Assembly: GCA_903844155.1 (NCBI GenBank) | Contig: CAIMSU010000104.1 | Coordinates: forward strand, 1 to 32,041 | Length of the DNA stretch: 32,041 nucleotides | Origin: an uncultured Pseudomonadota bacterium | Lineage (GTDB): Bacteria; Myxococcota_A; UBA796; SXON01 | Direction: 5' to 3' | Shown: positions 14,922 through 22,569 of the stretch, piece after piece | Numbering within the stretch: the first letter of the stretch is position 1 | How the letters are laid out: the number at the start of each line of letters is the position of its first letter | Position numbers and translations under genes: made by a program | Notes under the pieces: model-generated | What the model was told of the DNA's origin: nothing | Database searches by the model: none | The model's input: the letters and a program-made list of their open reading frames with translations, nothing else

Positions 14922-14951
14922 GGAGGGCTAGGACCCGCCTCATGGCCCTCC
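14922..14951. repeat. Inverted repeat in the divergent gap before the FG-GAP gene
   Basis: GGAGGGC and GCCCTCC (7 bp, loop about 16 nt) lie in the 272-bp region between the start of ART-like gene 2 (minus) and the start of FG-GAP gene 1 (plus). It could be an operator or a weak terminator. No other element is clear here. Confidence 0.3.
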
Positions 14952-15132
14952 AAGCCCGCGCGGCTAATGTCGTTGCCAGCTCATGAGAGCGCCCAGGCCC
15001 GGCCGGGCCGAAGACAATCGGCTCATGCGCGGCGCAAAGCGGCAGCATTCGGTACAATCCCTCCGTAAAACCTGCGCGTGTCCAGAGGCGAGGGGCGGCG
15101 GGGCGGATTACCTAATCGGTTACCCTCGCGGC

Positions 15133-16554
15133 ATGACGTTCCCCCCCGTCGAAAGGCCCAATCTGGCGCTGTGCTCCTGGCCCTTCGTGCTCGCCTTGAC
15201 CGGCTGCCCCGGCCCAAAGGCGGGGGTGGACACCGCGCTCGATTTTGCCGACGTCGACGCGGTCCTCTACGGCGAGGCCACCAACGCCCAGGCCGGCGTC
15301 TCGCTCTCGGCCGCGGGGGACATGGACGGGGATGGCTACGATGACGTGCTGGTCGGCGCGCCTGGCGATGCGAGCGCCGGCAGCGGGGCGGGCGCGACCT
15401 ACCTCGTGCACGGCCCGATCTCCGGCACTACCAGCCTGGCGGTCGCGGACGCGAAGATCACCGGCGAGTCTTTGAGCTGCCGCTCCGGGAGCGCGGTGGC
15501 CGGCAACTTCGACGCCAACGGGGACGGCACGCCCGACATCCTGATCGGCGCGCCGGCCGCAGGCGGGCCGTCGGAAACCGGCGCCGCCTACCTCGTGCTC
15601 GGGCCGGTGACCGGCACGATCTCGCTGGCCGCGGCGGACGCCAGGTTCAACGGCGAGAGCTCGGGCGCAGCGGCTGGGGATCGCGTCGCCGCCGGCGGCG
15701 ACGTGGATGACGACGGCTACGACGACATGTTGATCACGTCACCCGGGTGGGGGGGCGAGACGCTCGGCACCATCTACGTCATGAGCGGGGCGAAGTCGGG
15801 CAGGGCGAGCCTCTCCACGGCGAACGCCGTGATCCGGGTGGAGTCGACCGGCGACAACCCCGACTCCTCCGTGGCAGGCGCCGGAGACAATGATGGCGAC
15901 GGCATCAGCGACCTCATCATCGGCGCGTACGCCTCGGGGGGATCCCTCTCCGGCGCCTACCTGTTCCTCGGCCCGGTCAGCGGGAGCGTCTCGATGAGCG
16001 CGGCCGACGCGGAGTTCACTGGAGAGCACGGCGTGGACTACGGCGGCGAGGCCGTGGCGGGCCCCGGAGACGTGGACGGAGACGGGCTCGACGACCTCGT
16101 TGTCGCCAGCGGCGACCACGGCGGTCCCCAGGCTGGTGCGGCCTACCTCCTGTACGGGGCACAGACCGGAAACGTCGATCTTTCCACGGCGGACGCCAAG
16201 ATCTTGGGCGAAGATACCAAGGACCGCCTCGGCTGTAGCCTGGGTTCCCCCGGCGACGTCGACGTGGACGGCCACGCCGACCTTCTGCTCGGCGCGCCGG
16301 GCTGTGGCGCCACCGATGAGTCCGGCTGTGTCTACCTCGTGCGGGGTCCCATCTCCGGCATCGACGACGTGGGCAACGTAGGGACCCGCCTCGCCGCCGG
16401 GAGCGGGGGTGACTCCGTCGGCTTGGCCGAGACCGCCGCCGGCGACGTGGACGGGGACGGCTTGCCCGACATCCTCATCGGGGCACCCCGGATGTCGACG
16501 CCAGAGAGCGGGAACGGCGCGGCCTACGTGCTGCTCAACGGGTCGCTGTTCTAG
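15133..16554 (+). CDS. FG-GAP seven-bladed propeller lipoprotein, copy 1
   Basis: A 473-residue exported lipoprotein. The ATG at 15133 gives a signal peptide (LCSWPFVLALTGC) with lipobox LTGC. Seven FG-GAP repeats follow, each with a calcium-loop motif such as DMDGDGYDDVLVGAP, DVDDDGYDDMLITSP and DVDGDGLPDILIGAP, so an integrin-alpha-like seven-bladed beta-propeller on the cell surface is likely. It ends in a short tail (AAYVLLNGSLF). A tandem paralogue lies at 17043-18449, with a matching upstream stretch (GGTTAC, CTCGCGGCATGACG). A role in adhesion or ligand binding is inferred from the fold only. Confidence 0.85.
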   Translation: MTFPPVERPNLALCSWPFVLALTGCPGPKAGVDTALDFADVDAVLYGEATNAQAGVSLSAAGDMDGDGYDDVLVGAPGDASAGSGAGATYLVHGPISGTTSLAVADAKITGESLSCRSGSAVAGNFDANGDGTPDILIGAPAAGGPSETGAAYLVLGPVTGTISLAAADARFNGESSGAAAGDRVAAGGDVDDDGYDDMLITSPGWGGETLGTIYVMSGAKSGRASLSTANAVIRVESTGDNPDSSVAGAGDNDGDGISDLIIGAYASGGSLSGAYLFLGPVSGSVSMSAADAEFTGEHGVDYGGEAVAGPGDVDGDGLDDLVVASGDHGGPQAGAAYLLYGAQTGNVDLSTADAKILGEDTKDRLGCSLGSPGDVDVDGHADLLLGAPGCGATDESGCVYLVRGPISGIDDVGNVGTRLAAGSGGDSVGLAETAAGDVDGDGLPDILIGAPRMSTPESGNGAAYVLLNGSLF

Positions 16555-16584
16555 GAGGGGCCCGGCGCGGGCGAGACACCCCTT

Positions 16585-16678
16585 GCGGATCCACATCAGC
16601 TCCCCCGCCACACCCGCCACCTCCCTCGCGAAGCGCCCAACCCTGGGGCGGATCCACACCACCGCGCTGCGGATCCAC
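16585..16678. repeat. Three copies of GCGGATCCAC
   Basis: The 10-mer GCGGATCCAC occurs at 16585, 16648 and 16669 in the gap after FG-GAP gene 1. It may be part of a decayed repeat. The gap 16555-17042 otherwise contains only the second 292-bp repeat. Confidence 0.3.
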
Positions 16679-16768
16679 CGTTCGCTCCAAACCGGGTTCA
16701 GGCAGCACTTCTCGCCGTCACGCCATCGACCCCGAAAGTCCAGCTTCACACGCCAGCTTCCACCCGCT

Positions 16769-16829
16769 GTCACCGTGACGGCGGGGTTGTGACGGTTGTG
16801 ACGGTCCGGGGCGGTTTCGGGCGTCACAG
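16769..16829. promoter_or_regulatory. TGACGG operator-like region, copy 2
   Basis: GTCAC-C-GTGAC at 16769-16779, two TTGTGACGG units and an inverted GCGTCACAG, identical in layout to 13810-13870. There is no minus-strand gene downstream here apart from the antisense of FG-GAP gene 1, so the conserved target is more probably the repeat itself or its micro-ORF. Confidence 0.45.
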
Positions 16830-16870
16830 GGCGGTTGGTTGTCAAAAATAACCAAGTTAGAACCTGCATT

Positions 16871-16969
16871 ATGTTGGATTTTGTAGCCCTAACGGGACGA
16901 TTTCGGAACTGGATCCGGGAGAACGGGGAGCTGTGCCGGGAGATGGTGAGGGAGGAGTATGTGCGTTGA
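16871..16969 (+). CDS. Recurring micro-ORF, copy 3
   Basis: ATG-started, 32 residues: MLDFVALTGRFRNWIREN..., ending REEYVR-TGA. Relative to copy 2 the core has a silent Arg change (AGG to CGG), a silent Leu change and Gly to Glu. The stop position is kept. The TGA overlaps the GAAGC-TTT-GCTTC hairpin found also after copy 2. Product unknown. Confidence 0.5.
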   Translation: MLDFVALTGRFRNWIRENGELCREMVREEYVR

Positions 16970-17042
16970 AGCTTTGCTTCTGCGCGGGTCCGGAGACGAG
17001 GGCTGGCGGCGCGGATTGAGCCCGACCGGTTACGCTCGCGGC

Positions 17043-18449
17043 ATGACGCTCCACCCCGTCGAGCGACCCATCCTGGCGCTGTGGTTCTGGCCCTTCGTGC
17101 TCGCCTTGACCGGCTGCCCCACCCCAAAGGCGGCCGTGGACAGCGATACCGCGCCCGATTTTGCGAACGTCGACGCGGTACTCTACGGCGAGAGCGCCGG
17201 CGATGAGTCCGGCATCTCGCTCTCGGCCGCGGGCGACATGGACGGGGACGGCTACGATGACGTGCTGGTCGGCGCGATCGGCGACGCGAACGGCGGCACC
17301 GGCTCCGGCGCGACCTACCTCGTGCACGGCCCGATCTCCGGCGTCGCCAGCCTGGCGGTCGCCGATGCGAAGATCACCGGCGACGATGTCGGCGGCTCCT
17401 CGGGGTACGCCGTGGCCGGCAATTTCGACGCCGACGGGGATGGCTCGCCCGACATCCTGATCGGCGCGCCCGGGGTGAGCCCCAAAGGCACCGGCGCTGC
17501 CTACCTCGTGCTCGGGCCGGTGACCGGCACAGTGTCGTTGGCCGCGGCGGACGCCACGTTTACCGGCGAGCACTTGTCCGCCCGGGCCGGGGATTGCGTG
17601 GCCGCCGGCGGCGACGTGGATGACGACGGTTACGACGACATGTTGATCTCGTCGCCCGGCGGGGCGGGGCACCCCAGCATCTACGTCATGAGCGGGGCGA
17701 AGGCGGGCACGGCGAGCCTCTCCACGGCGAACGCCGCCATCCGGGCGGACTCGAGTGCCGACGCCTCCGAGTCTTCCGTGGCAAGCGCCGGAGACGTCGA
17801 TGGCGACGGCATCAGCGACCTCATCCTCCTCCCGGTCTCCGGATCCCGCGCCGCCTACCTGGTGCTCGGCCCCGTGAGCGGGAGCGTCTCCTTGAACTCC
17901 GCCGACGCGGAGTTCAATGGAGGGGCTGCCCTGAATTCCGTGGCGGGCCCTGGTGACGTGGACGGAGACGGGCGGGACGACCTCGCCGTCGCCAGTGCGG
18001 ACGACCCCGACGGCGGTATCGGGGCTGGTGCGGCGTACCTTCTGTTTGGGGCGCAGACGGGCCACGCCGATATTGACACGGCTGACGCCAAGATCCTGGG
18101 CGAGAGCCGGGACCGGCTCGGCACCAGCCTGGGTTCCCCCGGCGACCTCGACGTGGACGGCTATGCCGACCTTCTGCTCGGCGCGCAGAGGTACAGCGGG
18201 GACCCCGGGCCCTTCTCGGGCTGTGCCTACCTCCTGCGCGGTCCCATCTCCGGCGTCGCCAAGGTGGGCGACGTAGCGAGCCGCCTCGTCGCGGGGAGCC
18301 AGCGTGACGTCGTCGGCTATGCCGCGACCGGCGCCGGCGACGTCGACGGGGACGGCCTGCCCGACCTCCTGATCGGGGCACCCGGGATGTCGACGCCAGC
18401 GAGCGGGAACGGCGCAGCCTACGTGCTGCTCAACGGGTCGCTGTTCTAG
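17043..18449 (+). CDS. FG-GAP seven-bladed propeller lipoprotein, copy 2
   Basis: A 468-residue paralogue of the gene at 15133-16554, alignable along its whole length: signal LWFWPFVLALTGC with the same lipobox, then seven FG-GAP blades with DxDxDG loops (DMDGDGYDDVLVGAI, FDADGDGSPDILIGAP, DVDDDGYDDMLISSP, DVDGDGISDLILLPV, DVDGDGRDDLAVASA, DLDVDGYADLLLGAQ, DVDGDGLPDLLIGAP) and the identical C-terminal AAYVLLNGSLF. Differences concentrate in loops, as expected for paralogues diverging in ligand surface. Confidence 0.85.
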   Translation: MTLHPVERPILALWFWPFVLALTGCPTPKAAVDSDTAPDFANVDAVLYGESAGDESGISLSAAGDMDGDGYDDVLVGAIGDANGGTGSGATYLVHGPISGVASLAVADAKITGDDVGGSSGYAVAGNFDADGDGSPDILIGAPGVSPKGTGAAYLVLGPVTGTVSLAAADATFTGEHLSARAGDCVAAGGDVDDDGYDDMLISSPGGAGHPSIYVMSGAKAGTASLSTANAAIRADSSADASESSVASAGDVDGDGISDLILLPVSGSRAAYLVLGPVSGSVSLNSADAEFNGGAALNSVAGPGDVDGDGRDDLAVASADDPDGGIGAGAAYLLFGAQTGHADIDTADAKILGESRDRLGTSLGSPGDLDVDGYADLLLGAQRYSGDPGPFSGCAYLLRGPISGVAKVGDVASRLVAGSQRDVVGYAATGAGDVDGDGLPDLLIGAPGMSTPASGNGAAYVLLNGSLF

Positions 18450-18652
18450 CGGCTGACCCCCTTCACATCCTGCTTTCCCGGTTTGAATCGAGCCGCACCT
18501 CGGTCGGGTCCGCCCGGCCCGACCGCGTGACGCAACCTGAGATCGACGCCACAATCAGCCAGAGGAACTCCATAGGTCCACGTAGCGCGAAGGCCCAGCA
18601 GTTGGCGACCAGCGCCGCGGTCCCGTTTGGGCCAGCGTCCATCGCCACGAGA

Positions 18653-18686
18653 AAGCCCCACCCAAACCGGAGCTTGGATGGGGCTT
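18653..18686 (-). terminator. Rho-independent terminator next to micro-ORF copy 4
   Basis: AAGCCCCA-c-CCAA, an 8-nt loop, TTGG-a-TGGGGCTT makes a 12-bp stem. Read on the minus strand it is followed by TTTCTC. It ends 2 bases before the first codon of micro-ORF copy 4, in the same relation as the terminator beside copy 1. From 18450 to 18652 I see no gene. Confidence 0.6.
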
Positions 18687-18687
18687 A

Positions 18688-18777
18688 TTGGTAGCCCTAA
18701 CGGGACGATTTCGGAACTGGATCAGGGAGAACGGGGAGCTGTGCAGGGAGATGGTGAGGGAGGGTTATCACCAGTAA
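18688..18777 (+). CDS. Recurring micro-ORF, copy 4
   Basis: A TTG-started frame with the conserved core VALTGRFRNWIRENG... ending REGYHQ and TAA at the aligned stop position. Its Arg codon AGG replaces CGG/CGC of other copies without changing the residue. There is no ATG in this frame, so if it is translated it uses TTG, or the copy is a relic. It lies between the ends of FG-GAP gene 2 and the convergent nuclease gene. Confidence 0.4.
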   Translation: MVALTGRFRNWIRENGELCREMVREGYHQ

Positions 18778-18793
18778 ACCTAAATAACTTCCC

Positions 18794-18823
18794 GGATGCG
18801 TCGGTCGGCTGCCGTCCGGGAAC
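18794..18823 (-). terminator. Probable terminator of the nuclease operon
   Basis: The inverted repeat CCCGGA...TCCGGG, just after the minus-strand stop at 18834, is followed on that strand by AAGTTATTTAGGTTT, a T-rich tail. It likely ends the three-gene operon starting at 20847. Confidence 0.5.
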
Positions 18824-18833
18824 CCCGTCGGGG

Positions 18834-20036
18834 TCAGATGCGGTCGAACATGACGTCGATGCCCGCGCCACGGGCGAGCAGCTCCTTGGACACGGGGACC
18901 AGCCACGCCAGAGGGGACGCGGTGTCCGTGATGGCGACGGCCGGGAGAGCTTCGAGCGTCGTTAGGAACGACCGGAGGGCGGCGTAGGCACCAACCACCC
19001 GCTCAATGGGCTGGCCAGTCGCGACGGCGAGGTGGGAGACCGCCACCCTGTGCTGCGGCGGGAGGGAGCCGAGCGATTGCCCGGCCGTCCCGGACGCGCC
19101 GGTGAGGGCGGCCAGGACGCCCTCGACCACCCTTTCGGGCACGCGAACGCAGACGACGGCGTAGCGGCCGGGGTCTCGGAGCAGCTCCGCGAGCTCGGCC
19201 GGGCTGAAATGCGCGCGCCCCTCCGCGTCGTCAGTCGTGGTCTTGATCTCGACCACGCCGCCGGCGTCCGTGAAGTCGTGAGCGCTTCGAAGAGCGGTGA
19301 CCCAGCGCAGCGCTGGGCGCGACGCGCTCTGGGACGCCCAGAACGCGTATTCGCCGCACCAGCCGATCACGCTGGCGCGATCGACGCTCTTTCGGTCGCA
19401 GTAGACGGCACCGCGCAGGACTTCGACGGTGTGGGCGAAGAGGTCTATGAGGTCGGGGAGGTCACGCCGGGCCAGTGCGAGGGTGCCGTCCAAAGCCGCC
19501 GGCCCCAGCGGCATCGGCATCGGGCCGGTGCGTGCCACGGTCCACACGCCGAGGGGCTCGATGCTGCCGCCGGTCTCGTCGTCGCACAGCGTGATCCCCG
19601 GGCGATGCCAGCGGACGGTGTTCGGGTAGGTTCGAAGCGACCCTTCGGTAACGAGCTTTGCCGGTCCGATGAGGCAGTTCTCCCAGGCGGCTTCGGCGCG
19701 CCCCTGCGCCCGGCCTCGCATGGACGACCGAAAGACAATCGCGGCCTCGACAACCATCTCGCCGACCACGGGTGGGTGTTCGTCGCCCACGGTGCCGAAG
19801 AGTGCGAAGTCAGCGCTCAAGCAGATGTTTCCCCGGTCGAATTCCGTGACCGCGCTCCACGCCGCGTGAGCATCGTCGTCCTTGTGGACGACACCCTGCC
19901 ACGTCGGGGTGAACCCCTCGTCGGCCCGGTGGATGAAGTCTCGCAGCGGGCGGAAGTAGTCCTCCGCCCAGAGGCGTGCCCCCCACGCCGCGGCGTCGCG
20001 CTCACTTGCTCGCCAGGTCGGCGTCGAATGCTTCAC
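18834..20036 (-). CDS. PD-(D/E)XK nuclease-fold protein (DUF4420/DUF3883-like)
   Basis: A 400-residue protein, last gene of a three-gene operon. Around residues 230-300 it has the pattern GWCGEYAFWASQ, then SAHDFTDAGGVVEIKTTT, followed by FSPAELAELL and YAVVCVRVPE. The D...ExK spacing and the downstream strand-helix match PD-(D/E)XK nuclease domains of DUF4420/DUF3883 type, which occur in restriction and phage-defence loci. The N-terminal 200 residues are unassigned. The GTG start overlaps the preceding gene by 4 nt. Co-occurrence with an HNH nuclease supports a DNA-cleaving, probably defensive, role; this is inference. Confidence 0.65.
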   Translation of the reverse strand: MKHSTPTWRASERDAAAWGARLWAEDYFRPLRDFIHRADEGFTPTWQGVVHKDDDAHAAWSAVTEFDRGNICLSADFALFGTVGDEHPPVVGEMVVEAAIVFRSSMRGRAQGRAEAAWENCLIGPAKLVTEGSLRTYPNTVRWHRPGITLCDDETGGSIEPLGVWTVARTGPMPMPLGPAALDGTLALARRDLPDLIDLFAHTVEVLRGAVYCDRKSVDRASVIGWCGEYAFWASQSASRPALRWVTALRSAHDFTDAGGVVEIKTTTDDAEGRAHFSPAELAELLRDPGRYAVVCVRVPERVVEGVLAALTGASGTAGQSLGSLPPQHRVAVSHLAVATGQPIERVVGAYAALRSFLTTLEALPAVAITDTASPLAWLVPVSKELLARGAGIDVMFDRI

Positions 20037-20386
20037 GGTGCCTCATCGGAGTAGGAGCTGAGGCCCTGCTCGGCGGGCCTCGGCGGGGGCGCGTCCACGA
20101 GCCGGATCGTCTCGAAGTGGACGAGCCACATCGTGGCGTCGACCGCGTCGGCCTTCACGACTCTCGCCTCGCAAACCACCTTCGCAGGTTCAGATCCGTA
20201 AGCACAACGGTGGATGAACACCCGCCCTTCATCGAGCGCCTCGCGGGCGATGCTTGGCTTCGTGGTAATCGCCGCGATGCCGGATTCGCCGACCCACACG
20301 TTCTTCCATCGTGAGTCGCTGGTGTCTCCGGGATGGTGGAGCACCAGATACAACGCCAGCCCTGGGCGCCGAACACTCCGCTTCAT
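20033..20386 (-). CDS. 117-aa protein of the nuclease operon
   Basis: A small protein starting MKRSVRRPGLALYLVLHHPGD, overlapping the HNH gene by ATGA and the nuclease gene by GTGA. The core has alternating beta strands: WKNVWVGESGIAAITT, EGRVFIHRCAYGSEPAKVVCEARVVKADAV and MWLVHFETIRLVD. This strand pattern with a GRVFIH-type motif is vaguely like PUA/ASCH/EVE-type RNA- or modified-base-binding folds, but no diagnostic residue confirms it. The N-terminus is chosen from the overlap rather than the longer frame up to 20590. Position between two nucleases suggests a recognition or adaptor subunit. Confidence 0.65.
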   Translation of the reverse strand: MKRSVRRPGLALYLVLHHPGDTSDSRWKNVWVGESGIAAITTKPSIAREALDEGRVFIHRCAYGSEPAKVVCEARVVKADAVDATMWLVHFETIRLVDAPPPRPAEQGLSSYSDEAP

Positions 20387-20847
20387 AGCCGCGCCGCCTT
20401 CAAGCGCGCGTGCGCCTCGTCTATAGCGGCGCTGACGAACTGCACCTCCCGGGTGTAGGCTCGACGGGTGGCTTCGGGCACAACCGCGTCGGCGTCTCCA
20501 CCGTGCCTGGCCCGCCAGGCTTGAATCCTCGCGAGGCGCTCCTGGTACTGCGCGTCGCTCGCACACTTCTGCCGAAGAAAGGCGACCCATTCCATGTCGC
20601 GCTTTTCATCCTCGTTGCACGGGGGGCACGCCGCCACGCGGTTGGACAGGTGGTTCGACCCCCCGAGATCGAAGGACACGAGGTGGTCGAGGTGCCACTT
20701 CAGAGGTAGCTGGCCCCCGCAGTAGGCGCCGCGATCGTCGAAGTGCGCGGCGATGGCGGGTCGGTGTTTTCGGTCGGGTTCAGGCGAGATCGTCGCCGCG
20801 AGCACCCGCCGCGCGACGTTCTTGGCCCAGGCCGGATGAAGGGGCAT
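20383..20847 (-). CDS. HNH endonuclease
   Basis: A 154-residue protein, first gene of the minus-strand operon. It holds a compact HNH module: AYCGGQLPL, then WHLDHLVSFDLGGSNHLSNRVAACPPCNEDEKRD, giving the catalytic H-D-H, the central Asn and the CPPC zinc knuckle; only one Cys of the first knuckle is clear. The C-terminus is an Arg/Ala-rich helix (ERLARIQAWRARH). A GGAG ribosome binding site lies 8 nt before the ATG. It would cut DNA with a metal ion; together with the PD-(D/E)XK protein it forms a two-nuclease operon. Confidence 0.85.
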   Translation of the reverse strand: MPLHPAWAKNVARRVLAATISPEPDRKHRPAIAAHFDDRGAYCGGQLPLKWHLDHLVSFDLGGSNHLSNRVAACPPCNEDEKRDMEWVAFLRQKCASDAQYQERLARIQAWRARHGGDADAVVPEATRRAYTREVQFVSAAIDEAHARLKAARL

Positions 20848-20925
20848 ATCGGATCTCCGAGGCGTTCCCTCAAGGTAAGCCGTCGGCGGCTCCTTCGCGG
20901 TGGGGCGGATGCCCGGACCAGGTCT

Positions 20926-20945
20926 GCATGCTCCCGAGAGGGAGC
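20926..20945. promoter_or_regulatory. Palindrome in the divergent promoter region
   Basis: GCTCCC-GAGA-GGGAGC, a perfect 6-bp inverted repeat, lies in the 145-bp gap between the HNH gene (minus) and the OST-HTH gene (plus). It is well placed as an operator controlling both transcripts. Confidence 0.4.
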
Positions 20946-20992
20946 GGCCAGCCGCGGGGACGGGTTAGGCCGCTCCATCCTCTCAGGACCGA

Positions 20993-21769
20993 ATGCCCCT
21001 CGACCCCCGCGCACTTATCGCCGACGCATTCAGGGCCGCCGCCCAGTCGGGCCGGTCCGGCGATGCCATGACTCCTGCGGTGCTAAAAAACCGGATGATC
21101 CAGCTTTCGAGTGGAGTATTCGACGAGAAGGTGTTGGGCTACGAGTCCTTTTCGGACTTCATCGCGGCCCACTCCGACGTGTTGGCCGTGGATCGCTCGG
21201 CGCGACCTCCGGCGGTGAGGCTGGCGGTCGCGGCCGGTGCCGGTCCGAGGCCCATCGCCTCGGACGCCGTGAGGATCCGTCCTGACCTGTGGCAGGCGGT
21301 CATGGACTACTCCAGCGACAAGCCCCATGTTTGGGATCCTGCCAGCGGCACGACGAAGCCCGGCGATGTGGGCAGCACTCTCGCGCTGCCGGCGACGTCG
21401 CCGGTGGAGTTGCACGTTCTGCGGAGTCGGTTTGACGCCGAGCATCGGTCGAGCGCGAGCGAGGCTGAGCGGGTTCGGCTGGCCAGCTGGTTGGACAACG
21501 ACCTCGGCACTTCTGCCCTGCCTCCTCGGCTCCGCGGACCCTGGAACCAGTCCCTCAAGGTGTTTGTCCAGGGGAAATTGGTGCAGTGGTTCAGGGAGAA
21601 GGGCATCGAGCTTCCTCGCAATGTGGTTCAGGCCGTGGACCGGCCGGCCGTGCGGAAGGCCGACGACTTCCGCGTCTGGGTCCACGCCGTCGTCGATGCG
21701 ATGACGGACGAGGAACTTCGGGCGCTCGACCTGCCCGCGCCCGCGACGTTCCGTGCCAGCCGTCGATAA
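20993..21769 (+). CDS. OST-HTH/LOTUS-like domain protein
   Basis: A 258-residue protein. The first 80 residues fit an OST-HTH (LOTUS) winged helix: LIADAFRAAAQSGRSGDAMT, the FDEKVLGYESFSDFIAAH signature (Fd-GY-sF-dFl) and a closing beta strand VLAVDRS. LOTUS domains bind RNA, including G-rich structures. The rest is not assigned: a central helical part (SEAERVRLASWLDND) and a C-terminal part (WVHAVVDAMTDEEL) look like another helical domain. It is transcribed away from the HNH operon and overlaps the next gene by 17 nt. Confidence 0.7.
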   Translation: MPLDPRALIADAFRAAAQSGRSGDAMTPAVLKNRMIQLSSGVFDEKVLGYESFSDFIAAHSDVLAVDRSARPPAVRLAVAAGAGPRPIASDAVRIRPDLWQAVMDYSSDKPHVWDPASGTTKPGDVGSTLALPATSPVELHVLRSRFDAEHRSSASEAERVRLASWLDNDLGTSALPPRLRGPWNQSLKVFVQGKLVQWFREKGIELPRNVVQAVDRPAVRKADDFRVWVHAVVDAMTDEELRALDLPAPATFRASRR

Positions 21770-22553
21770 TGCCGCCCGTCCGAGGGTGATCCCACCGACG
21801 GTGTTCGTCATCGGTCCCGGCGTCTCGCTGACGTCACCTCGGCCAGAACTGGCGCAGCTCGCAGCCTCCGGGGAGTTCGACTGCGTGGCGCTTTCGACCC
21901 CGAAGGTCCGCTTGCGTGAAGGAGGCACCGCCTTCCTCTTGTCGCCGCGCGACGCGCATCGGGTCTACCAGCGCGTTCACCAGGTTGATTGCTGCGTACT
22001 CGGGCTCCCCGGCGTCGTGGTCGCCCTCGACCCTCGCCACGCGGCCGAGCCCGCGCGCAGGCAAACCCGCGCGATCGCGCCGTTCGTTAGGTACAAGGCA
22101 TATTGTGCCCCGGCGTTGGACGGCGGGTGGCGTCCGGGATTTGAAGCCTGGCGAGTTGCCCCGGACCGTCTTGACGATCACCGCGACCCTCGCTGCTTGC
22201 CGTTCCAGGTGTTCGAGGCCGACCCGGAAGTCCCCGACCTGGACAGCGAGGAGGAGCGTGCCGCCTTCGAGGAGCCTTACGACTCCCGCTCCAGTCGCTG
22301 TGATCTCGGCAGGCGTGCTTGGAAGTTGAACCCAAGGGACTTTCACGGCTTCCCGCCCGCGCTGCGCATCGCCGGCGTGGAGCTGCCCGTCGGGACGCAT
22401 TGGGACGTGGAGGCGGAGGCGAAGGGTGTGACCACTCTGGTCACCTCCACCGAGGTCTGGCGGATCCCCCGGGACGACTACCTCAACGTAGCCGCCAACG
22501 CCCATGTGCGGTGTGCTCACGCAAAGAGCGCCGCTAAGAGGATTTTCCCATAG
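21753..22553 (+). CDS. Unknown protein coupled to the OST-HTH gene
   Basis: A 266-residue protein starting with GTG (21753, overlapping the previous gene by 17 nt; a second GTG at 21786 is possible). Strand-like segments TVFVIGPGVSLTS, EFDCVALSTPKV, CCVLGLPGVVVALD and TLVTSTEVWRIPRDDYL alternate with acidic stretches (DLDSEEERAAFEEP). No recognisable catalytic motif, signal peptide or membrane segment is present. It does not resemble any family known to me. Coupled translation indicates it works with the OST-HTH protein. Confidence 0.7.
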   Translation: MPAVDNAARPRVIPPTVFVIGPGVSLTSPRPELAQLAASGEFDCVALSTPKVRLREGGTAFLLSPRDAHRVYQRVHQVDCCVLGLPGVVVALDPRHAAEPARRQTRAIAPFVRYKAYCAPALDGGWRPGFEAWRVAPDRLDDHRDPRCLPFQVFEADPEVPDLDSEEERAAFEEPYDSRSSRCDLGRRAWKLNPRDFHGFPPALRIAGVELPVGTHWDVEAEAKGVTTLVTSTEVWRIPRDDYLNVAANAHVRCAHAKSAAKRIFP

Positions 22554-22569
22554 GCGAGCGCAAAAGCAA

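Larger units (their letters stand above)
16696..16987. repeat. 292-bp repeat, copy 2 of 2
   Basis: Same length as 13737-14028 with no gaps and about 93% identity by eye. The differences cluster between the TGACGG region and the micro-ORF core. It sits between the two FG-GAP genes, ending 55 bp before the second. Duplication of this unit together with an adjoining gene would explain the tandem arrangement of the region. Confidence 0.9.

Noticed and set aside
15739-18554. Long minus-strand frames (462 and 561 codons) opposite the FG-GAP genes
   Set aside because: They mirror the repetitive Asp/Gly-rich FG-GAP coding sequence and have no family resemblance; open antisense frames are expected at this GC content.
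19032-20054. Plus-strand 340-codon frame opposite the PD-(D/E)XK gene
   Set aside because: Antisense shadow; the minus frame has nuclease motifs and overlapping operon starts.
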